NCBI GenBank assembly: GCA_028752905.1
Contig: JAQNBH010000010.1
Location: 17,959,922 to 18,023,921 of the forward strand
Length of the DNA: 64,000 bases
Direction of reading: 5' to 3'
From: Cladorhizidae sp. MBARI D1340-BT2
Taxonomy: Eukaryota; Porifera; Demospongiae; Poecilosclerida; Cladorhizidae
Shown here one piece after another: positions 55,859 to 64,000 of the stretch. The position numbers and the translations under genes were made by a program. The notes under the pieces are model-generated. The model made no database searches. It worked only from the letters and a program-made list of their open reading frames with translations, and was not told the DNA's origin. Each line of letters opens with the position of its first letter. Within the stretch, counting starts at the first letter, position 1.

Positions 55859-57727
55859 ATGGCAGTAAACTGTCCCTACCCGGGCTGTGACTTCGCTACC
55901 ACAGATGGACTGGCCCCAGCAGTGGTAGCTGCCCTCCTCAATGGACATATGCTGGTCCACAGCCAGACTGCCAGAATCAAGCCGACCCCAGTCCGCCGAC
56001 CAGAGATCGCGGCTGGGGGGACCACATAAGGATGGCACTACTTTTTAACCAGATGGAGGGCCTACTCCTTGGCCGTTCGTCTGGTAGGCACGGACATCCC
56101 GATCCAACTGCTCGAGTGCCTCGACCCGAAACTCCGCCGCGATGTCACCCGCAACATCGTCGACACCGTACCAATCGAGATGCACTCTGAGGCCGACCTC
56201 CTCGAGGCGATCAAAGCCCTGGCCGTCCAGGAAGAGAACCCGAAGGTGGCCCGTGTTGCCCTCTCCCGGATGGTCCAGGATCGAGGTGAGACAATCAGAT
56301 CGTTTGCAGCTCGACTTCGCGGCCAGGCTGAGGTGTGCCGATTTGTGATGAAATGCACCGGCTGCGAAGTCCTGAACAACCAGGGCGAGCAGAGGGTGGC
56401 AGACCAACTCTGCGTTGGGCTGGCCGACCAAGACATCCAGGAAGATCTCCTGAAGGACCCCAACCAGGCCATGACCGTGGAGGAAACCATACGGTTTGTC
56501 GAGGTGAGGGCCGCAGGCAAGCGATCTGCGGTCACCATAACCACACCCACCTCGGCAGACGCCATCCACGAGGGGACCGACCAGGAGGACGCTCTACCAA
56601 GCGGCCACAGGCAGCAGCAACGCCAGCTGACGCCTCGCCCATCACCAAGGCCCACACCTACCAAACCCGGCCGCCCGCGGAACCTCACACCTCGGGCACA
56701 ACCACGGAACCAGCCCAACCCGAACAAAGGGCAACCCACCGATACCAGGCCACACAACACCTCGAAGGCCACCTGCTGCTTTTGTGGCCACCAGGGCCAC
56801 AGAGAGAGGGCACGCACGGCCATTAGGAGAACCCAGTGCCCCGCCTTCGGTTCCACCTGCTCCTCATGTACCCGCCCCAACCACTACGCACACATGTGCT
56901 GGCAAACAACGACAGAGCAGGAGAGTGCCATAAATGAAAATATCCTCACCATGACAGAGGGCACCCTACCCCACCAGTCCTGGGACTCCTCAGCCGGCAC
57001 ATGGATCCAGCGGCGATCCACACCCCAACCAAACCTGGAGGTGATGGTGTCCTCACACGCAGAGGACTTCAGGGCACATGGCCACACCCTCAGGGAGGAG
57101 TGCCACAACCTGCCCACAACTGCTCTCGCTGACACGGGATGTCAGAGCTGCCTGGCCGGACCAACACTCATGCAGGGCCTCAACCTCAGACACCACGACC
57201 TGATACCAGCCACTCTGGCGATGAACTCGGCCAGTGGCAATCCGCTACCTATCATAGGGGCAGCCCTACTAAGGATCAGGACCCGCCACTCCAACAAAGC
57301 GACCAGGCAGATGGTGTACTTCTCCCCACTAGCCACCAAACTTTATCTGAGCCTGGCAACTTGTACTGACCTTGGGCTGATCGCTAAGGGGTTCCCCCTC
57401 TGTACGCCGACGCCACCTTCGGGGAACGGCACGGGTACATGGGCGACCCCTGATCAGCCACTGTCGCAAGTCCAGGACCTGCAGACCAGACCTGTGGACC
57501 TGCAGACCAGAACCAATCGACCTGTGAGCAGACCAGACATCCCACCCCAGATGAGCACCCCAGCGGACCTGCAGGCCAGACCCTCGGGACCCCACACTCC
57601 ATCAGTGGTGAGCCAGCTCGCACACACCCCACCCAGACCCTGCTCATGCCCAACCAGGGCACCCCCCCCCAGACAGACCCACCTCCCTGCCCTTCCCAGG
57701 TACGGAGGAAAACCGCCACAGGCTTGA
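55859..57727 (+). pseudogene. Element 2 Gag-protease part of Gag-Pol, broken
   Basis: It starts at the ATG matching element 1 (MAVNCPYPGCDFAT). It has the N-terminal C5, C10, H30, H34 finger pattern, a capsid-like region, the Cys/His region CCFCGHQGH followed by a CCHC knuckle (CSSCTRPNHYAHMC), and a DTG protease. Codon 57 is TAA (56027-56029) where element 1 has a sense codon. A homopolymer of nine C at 57662-57670 (eight in element 1) shifts the frame, and translation would stop at 57727 with a short off-frame tail. An inserted repeat of QTRPV/DLQ-like units widens the linker before RT. Confidence 0.88.
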
Positions 57728-60700
57728 GCGTCACTTGCTGGACTTATACTCAGCAAGTGCGTTCAATGTCTGTGAGCATCAGCCCCTCCCAATGATGTCT
57801 GGACCCCCCCTCTCCCTGAGCATCAACCCAACCGCCACCCCCAAGCCTTGCCACACCCCCATCCCTATCCCCATCCATTGGCAGGATGAGGTGAAGGCAG
57901 GCCTTGATAGGGACGTCCGCCTTGGCGTGCTTATGAAGGTCCCCCTGGGTACGCCCGTCACTTGGTGCCACCGTATGGTCATCTGCACCAAGAAGAACGG
58001 GTCGCTCAGGAGGACCATCAACTTCCAACCCCTAAACCAGCACGCCACGCGTGAGACCCACCACTGCCCCTCCCCGTTCCACCAAGCTCGAGCCATTCCA
58101 CGCAACACCAAGAAAACCATCTTCGACGCGTGGAATGGCTACCACTCGGTGGCCCTCAACAAGACAGATAGACACTTTACCACCTTTATTACACCATGGG
58201 GAAGGTATAGGTATCTTACAGCACCCCAAGGCTACATCGCCTCGGGTGACGCCTATACGGCGCGGTATGACGCCCTCATCGCCTCCGTGATGTCCAAAAC
58301 CAAGTGCATCGACGATGCACTGCTCTGGTCGGACGACAGCACGGGGGCCTTCCACCAGGCGACTGAGTGGCTCCACATATGCGCCGTGAATGGCATAACC
58401 TTGAACCCGCGCAAGTTCCACTTTGCTGAGGACACAGTGGAATTTGCCGGGTTCACAGTGACCCCCATCGAAGTTCGCCCAGCGGACAAGTTCCTCGTGT
58501 CGATTACCGACTTCCCGACACCCACCAGCATCACCGACATACGGGCCTGGTTTGGCCTTGTAAACCAGGTCTCGTATGCGTTCGCGATGACTGCTGCGAT
58601 GCTCCCATTCAGAGCCTTGCTCAAGCCATCCACCCCTTTCGAATGGACGGACGAACTGGCCGAAGCATTCGCCACCTCCAAAACCCACATCTGCGAGCGC
58701 ATCAGGGTCGGCGTCCAGATCTTCGACAAAGACCGTCCAACCTGCCTGGCCACGGATTGGAGCAAGAGCGGGATCGGATTCTGGCTGTTTCAAAAGCACT
58801 GCCAGTGCCCATCCCGTGACTTGTTCTGCTGCCAGGACGGTTGGCGTGTCACCCTGGTGGGCTCGCGGTTTACCCACTCAGCAGAGTCTTGCTATGCCCC
58901 GGTGGAGGGGGAGGCTCTGGCTGTGGCCGACGCGTTGGACAAGGCCCGACACTTCGTCCTCGGGTGCAAAGATCTCACCGTAGCGGTTGACCACAAACCG
59001 CTGCTGAAGCTCTTTGGAGATCGCTGCCTCGAGGACATCCCCAACCCCCGACTAAGGAACCTGAAGGAGAAGACCCTCCGTTACCGGTTCCGGATGGTGT
59101 ACATCCCTGGCGTGAGAAACCATACCAGCGATGCTCTCTCACGCCACCCATCCGGAACACGGACACCTCCCAGATTTCACCTCCCCGATGATGTGGCAAC
59201 CCCCGACCCAGCCTGCCCAGGAAGCCTCGACTACCCCGTTGACACCACTCACGCACTAGACGAGGACGACGGACTACCACTGGCTATCTGCGCAGCAACT
59301 TCTACCATCCCAATAGCTTGGGAACAGCTCCAGATTGCAACCACGTCAGACCCCACCATGCAGGACCTCATGTTTTACGTTGAGGAAGGACCACCAGTTG
59401 ACAGGCACATGCTCCCCGCGAGCATCCGTGCCTTCTTCCCAATTCTACACGACATCACCATCATCGACGATGTCGTGTGCTACGGTGAGCGAATCGTCAT
59501 CCCCACCTCCCTCCGACCTACGTGCCTGGCCGCCCTTCACGCCGCACACCAAGGGACAAGTGGCATGATAGCCAGAGCTACCTCATCGCTCTACTGGCCA
59601 GGCCTGACCGCTGACATCGCCGCCACAAGAAACAGCTGTCCTGCGTGCAACAGCAACGCCCCATCCCAACCGGCTATGCCGTCAACTACACCCGAGGAGC
59701 CAGAGTATCCCTTCCAGCACATCTGTGCGGATTTCTTCCACCACGAGGGATCCGCATACCTTGTACTGGTCGACCGATACTCTGGCTGGCCAATCGTCAC
59801 CCCCGCCACCAATGGAGCCACAGGACTCGCCAGCATCCTGCGGGACACATTCGCTACTTTCGGGATCCCCGCCACACTCACATCGGATGGCGGACCCGAA
59901 TTTGCTGCCCACTCCACCAGGGAGCTTCTGACCAGCTGGGGCGTACACCACCGAGTCTCTTCAGCCTACAACCCTCACTCCAACAATCGGGCGGAGACCG
60001 GGGTAAAGACCATCAAGCGACTGATCGCGGGCAACACTGGCCCGGGCGGATCCCTCCAGACGGCATTCTTCAAGGCCCTGCTCATTTACAGGAACTGCCC
60101 CAGCCCGGACACAAAGATGTCCCCAGCGATATGCCTCTTCGGCCGCCCCACCAGGGACCTGCTCCCCAACATCCCGGCCCGACTCAAACCATCCCAGGAA
60201 ACACCCGACCGACTCCAGCACCGAGACCAAGCCCTTTCCCGCCGACAGACACTTGGCCGCGCCCGGTGGGACGAGCACACCCACGGCCTCTCCCCCCTTC
60301 GTTGTGGTGACAGAGTATTCGTCCAAAACCAGACAGGCCGTCACCCAACGAAATGGGACAAGACCGGAGTCGTCGTGGAGGTGCTCCAGTTCCACCAATA
60401 CCAAGTGCGGATGGATGGAAACGGCAGGCTGACCAAGAGAAACCGCCAATTTCTCCGCAGACAGAGCAACAAACCCCCCCCACCCGACCACCCTTTCCAG
60501 CGACGCCTGCCAGACCAGATATACCCTGTGCGACCACTACCCAATCCAACCCAACCCACCCATAACCCACTAACCCCAATCACTATGCCACCTACCGCCC
60601 TACCCCCCCCCCTGCCTCAGATCCAACCCCCCCCCCTGCCTCAGATCCAACCCCAACCACCGATGCACCCTCCAGACCCGATGCCCCAGAACAAAGTCAA

Positions 60701-60986
60701 CACACCCGTGCGCACTCTGGACCCGACGCCGGACCAACTTGTACCACCCTTCATCACACCTGCCAACCAGCGGTCATACGCGGCAGTGACCGGCACCCCA
60801 ACCCCACCCCTGCATCGAATACAACCTGACCCTGGAAACCTGGCCAGGACCCCAACCCCCGCCCTACCCGAGACTCCCACCCCTATCCCCGAACCCAGAA
60901 GAAGCAAGCGAGGCCCGAAGCCCATCCTACGCTATGGACAGTCAGTCCCCCTGACGTCGGACTTGGGGGGAGATAGACAATACTAA
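57672..60986 (+). pseudogene. Element 2 Pol part (RT, RNase H, integrase), intact but out of frame with Gag
   Basis: Open from the C-run to 60986. Counting from the Met at 57735: RT motif A Asp131 (FDAWNGYHS), catalytic CIDD 191-194, RNase H starting ATDWSKSGIG, the integrase zinc finger (HAAHQG and CPAC), and the DDE triad at about 666, 718 and 754 with TSDGGPEF and NRAETGVK. Then follow the integrase C-terminal module and a Pro-rich tail ending RRSKRGPKPILRYG. Unlike element 1, the frame has no stop before the polypurine tract and runs 13 bases into the 3' LTR. No damage is seen inside this segment, so the C-run and TAA 56027 are the only visible lesions. Confidence 0.9.
60961..60973 (+). 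promoter_or_regulatory. Element 2 polypurine tract
   Basis: ACTTGGGGGGAGA directly precedes the 3' LTR and is identical to that of element 1, as are the 20 or so bases before it. It is the expected plus-strand primer. Here it is also translated, as the end of the Pol frame. Confidence 0.88.
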
Positions 60987-61163
60987 CTAAACTATAGACC
61001 TATATGTATGCATATCACTACGTAGAACCCTTTACCTTGACGATCCCTTACCATGCGCATGTCTATTCACATACAGTCAGTTCTGCATACATCTCTTACA
61101 TGCAACTTGTTTTATTAATCTTGTTACATCCTTTGTTAAGAGACGGCGCAACGCGCTTGACTA
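60974..61163 (+). repeat. Element 2, 3' LTR
   Basis: 190 bp, TA...TA. It has its own copy of the TCAGTTC motif at 61077-61083. It ends GACTA, then passes without a gap into the reversed 5S gene. Confidence 0.92.
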
Positions 61164-61274
61164 ACACCTGCTGTTCCCAGGCGGTCACCCATCCAAGTAC
61201 TGGGCAGGCCCAACGCTGCTTAACTTCGGTGATCGGACGAGAACCGGTGTTCTCAACGTGGTATGGTCGTAGGC
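61164..61274 (-). pseudogene. 5S rRNA: 5S rRNA, copy 32, 3' end cut by LTR
   Basis: Nt 1-111 of 5S match the consensus. The last eight bases and the T5 stop are replaced by the 3' LTR of element 2. The internal promoter is intact, so transcription could start and run antisense into the LTR. The RNA would lack the helix I 3' strand. Confidence 0.93.
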
Positions 61275-62530
61275 ATCCAGACACCACATTTCATCACTTA
61301 TAAAATGCATTTTCTCTTCAAGCTATGTTTTCTCACCGCTGCGTTAAAACTCTTCTAGAAGAGACAGATTTCCGGCTTGTTCCAATTCAACAGCGGCTAC
61401 TAATGTTTTGTGCACTCTATTTTTTTCATCTTCTTTTCCCCAAGTTCTTATGTCATTCGCAAGGTCCTAGTATCAATTGAGAGTCAGCCAATTTCTCCTG
61501 GACCGTAGATCAGCTTTCGTTAGGACTACTAACTTGTACCTGGAAGTTCACTTCGCAGTGACGGTCAAAACGTGACGATCCTTACCCCTTCTAGACCAGA
61601 CATATTTCTATTTGCATTGGAAACAAAAATGAGCAAAAAGTCCACGAAATATCAACCCTATAGTAACCATTCACACTAAGGATACTATCACTGATCAAAA
61701 CCAGCCCTCGTTGTTTTTAGAGACACAATCTTCAGGCATCCCCTGCAAACATGATGATGCTGTACCCAATTTTCACTATATAGAACTCCATCAGATGACA
61801 CATCAGCTTGGTATTAGTCGAAGCAGAGAGTACATTCAATACTTGAACTTGTGATATACATAACATCATAAGTTTGGCTTTGTCACAGATCTTAAATGAC
61901 TGTGAAGCTCCAACTCTTCCTTTTTCTTTTCCATTTCTAACAATTTTAAATCATTTTTTATTTTATAGCTATCAAAGCTGACCTCACTTTCAGATATCCT
62001 GTCCTTCAAAGTGGACTAGAAGTGGAGTATGACACAAGGCTGAAATCAACTCCAGTGGAGGCATTTGTTAACCAATCTTTTACCACGAATAAAAACTCGT
62101 TCAATTAAGAACACACAAGAGAAGGCATGTTCGAAAGTACAAGCTGCACTATTTCATTTCAGCCCAACTTTATTCCCTCCACGCGTAAAAGAACTAAACA
62201 TCGATAGGCTTGTTCCAATCCACAGTGGTGCTCATTTTTCCCTTCATGTTTTCCTCCAAGTTCTATATATTATCACCAAGTGGTGGCAGAGGGTAGTCGA
62301 AGCAGCATGGGTCGATTTTTTTTATACGATATATCCAATTTTTTCCTCCAAGTTCAATGGCAAACAAAATCTTGGCACATGCTGTTGTTTTTCCCTGATC
62401 AAATTGTTCAGCCAAGTGCAAATGCCAAATGTCTGACTGAATTCATGGTTCTACGCTTGCCGAGTAGAATTACTATTGCACAAAGTAAGAGGTGAAAAAG
62501 AAGAAGAAAAAAAAAGAGAGGCCAGCAAAA

Positions 62531-62649
62531 AGCCTACAACACCTGCTGTTCCCAGGCGGTCACCCATCCAAGTACTGGGCAGGCCCAACGCTGCTTAACT
62601 TCGGTGATCGGACGAGAACCGGTGTTCTCAACGTGGTATGGTCGTAGGC
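62531..62649 (-). rRNA. 5S rRNA: 5S rRNA, copy 33 (consensus)
   Basis: Identical to the consensus on the - strand. The TATA-like motif and T5 stop are present. It is the only complete gene of the reversed block. Confidence 0.97.
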
Positions 62650-63904
62650 ATCCAGACACCACATTTCATCACTTATAAAATGCATTTTCTCTTCAAGCTA
62701 TGTTTTCTCACCGCTGCGTTAAAACTCTTCTAGAAGAGACAGATTTCCGGCTTGTTCCAATTCAACAGCGGTTACTAATGTTTTGTGCACTCTATTTTTT
62801 TCATCTTCTTTTCCCCAAGTTCTTATGTCATTCGCAAGGTCCTAGTATCAATTGAGAGTCAGCCAATTTCTCCTGGACCGTAGATCAGCTTTCGTTAGGA
62901 CTACTAACTTGTACCTGGAAGTTCACTTCGCAGTGACGGTCAAAACATGACGATCCTTACCCCTTCTAGACCAGACATATTTCTATTTGCATTGGAAACA
63001 AAAATGAGCAAAAAGTCCACGAAATATAAACCCTATAGTAACCATTCACACTAAGGATACTATCACTGATCAAAACCAGCCCTCGTTGTTTTTAGAGACA
63101 CAATCTTCAGGCACCCCCTGCAAACATGATGATGCTGTACCCAATTTTCACTATATAGAACTCCATCAGATGACACATCAGCTTGGTATTAGTCGAAGCA
63201 GAGAGTACATTCAATACTTGAACTTGTGATATACATAACATCATAAGTTTGGCTTTGTCACAGATCTTAAATGACTGTGAAGCTCCAACTCTTCCTTTTT
63301 CTTTTCCATTTCTAACAATTTTAAATCATTTTTTTTTTATAGCTATCAAAGCTGATCTCACTTTCAGATATCCTGTCCTTCAAAGTGGACTAGAAGTGGA
63401 GTATGACACAAGGCTGAAATCAACTCCAGTGGAGGCATTTGTTAACCAATCTTTTACCACGAATAAAAACTCGTTCAATTAAGAACACACAAGAGAAGGC
63501 ATGTTCGAAAGTACAAGCTGCACTATTTCATTTCAGCCCAACTTTATTCCCTCCACGCGTAAAAGAACTAAACATCGATAGGCTTGTTCCAATCCACAGT
63601 GGTGCTCATTTTTCCCTTCATGTTTTCCTCCAAGTTCTATATATTATCACCAAGTGGTGGCAGAGGGTAGTCGAAGCAGCATGGGTCGATTTTTTTAATA
63701 CGATATATCCAATTTTTTCCTCCAAGTTCAATGGCAAACAAAATCTTGGCACATGCTGTTGTTTTTCCCTGATTAAATTGTTCAGCCAAGTGCAAATGCC
63801 AAATGTCTGACTGAATTCATGGTTCTACGCTTGCCGAGTAGAATTACTAATGCACAAAGTAAGAGGTGAAAAAGAAGAAGAAAAAAAGAGAGAGGCCAGC
63901 AAAA

Positions 63905-64000
63905 AGCCTACAACACCTGCTGTTCCCAGGCGGTCACCCATCCAAGTACTGGGCAGGCCCAACGCTGCTTAACTTCGGTGATCGGACGAGAACCGGTGTT
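63905..64000 (-). rRNA. 5S rRNA: 5S rRNA, copy 34 (cut by window edge)
   Basis: The 3' 96 bases of a 5S gene, identical to the consensus. The 5' 23 bases lie outside the window. Confidence 0.94.

Larger units (their letters stand above)
55574..61163 (+). mobile_element. Ty3-like LTR retrotransposon, element 2
   Basis: A 5590-bp element related to element 1, with the same architecture and TA...TA LTRs. Gag-Pol is highly similar throughout, while the LTRs match only at the ends and in short blocks, so this is a sister subfamily. The flanks are unusual. The left neighbour is + strand spacer ending ATAGC. The right neighbour is a - strand 5S gene starting ACACC. There is no target duplication, so the element lies at a rearrangement joint. 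Gag-Pol has one internal stop and one frameshift. Confidence 0.93.
61164..64000 (-). repeat. 5S rDNA tandem array, block D, reversed orientation (copies 32-34)
   Basis: Three 5S loci on the - strand with their spacers (61275-62530 and 62650-63904, no other gene seen). Read on the - strand they are ordinary short-type units with G at -10. Compared with the + array they carry AGTCATTTAAG (one changed stretch near 61893 and 63269). The array thus converges on element 2 from both sides. Confidence 0.95.

Noticed and set aside
57384..60583. Long - strand ORFs across element 2 (up to 281 codons)
   Set aside because: Shadows of the Pol frame. None shows recognisable motifs.

Overview
The window is a tandem array of eukaryotic 5S ribosomal RNA genes broken up by three mobile-element insertions. 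The 5S gene is 119 nt, starts GCCTACGACC, carries the internal RNA polymerase III control regions and ends in a T5 stop. It recurs about every 1.35-1.45 kb in an AT-rich spacer. I count 31 copies on the + strand, 3 copies on the - strand and one unit that has lost its gene. The elements (Ty3-like LTR elements, a Jockey/CR1-type LINE, ZNF862-like and ZMYM1-like hAT relics) and the 5S sequence point to an invertebrate metazoan nuclear genome. A demosponge is my best guess, from the general look of the RT and hAT proteins, and it is not proven.

Layout. 1-31896: + strand array, 5S copies 1-22. 31897-37356: a - strand Ty3-like LTR element (element 1) with 190-bp LTRs and a GAACT target duplication, lying 256 bp upstream of copy 23. 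37357-49652: + strand array, copies 23-30, including the gene-less unit near 47472. 49653-53807: a nested insertion with a TTACT target duplication. Its outer layer is a ZMYM1-like hAT relic, which holds a ZNF862-like hAT relic, which holds a 5'-truncated LINE. 53808-55573: + strand array with copy 31. 55574-61163: a second, related Ty3-like element (element 2) on the + strand. 61164-64000: the array resumes in the opposite orientation, copies 32-34 on the - strand.

The array shows local homogenisation. Neighbouring units share private variants as dimers (2883, 2723 bp) or tandem doublets (1442, 1440 bp). Units fall into two main upstream types, with or without an 83-bp block of three ATTATGAAACA-containing repeats. 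The 5S gene carries its own promoter (A box, intermediate element, C box), helped by a TATA-like motif near -28.

The two LTR elements encode one Gag-Pol frame (N-terminal C2H2 finger, CCHC knuckle, DTG protease, RT, RNase H, DD35E integrase, Pro-rich tail). Both have LTRs starting and ending in TA, and neither has a tRNA-like primer site. Instead, the bases directly after the 5' LTR are complementary to a stretch inside the same LTR that begins at a TCAGTT initiator-like motif. The pairing is kept in both elements although the sequences differ. This covariation points to self-primed reverse transcription of the Tf1/sushi kind and is the most interesting signal in the window. Both Gag-Pol genes are damaged: element 1 by one frameshift, element 2 by one stop and one homopolymer frameshift.
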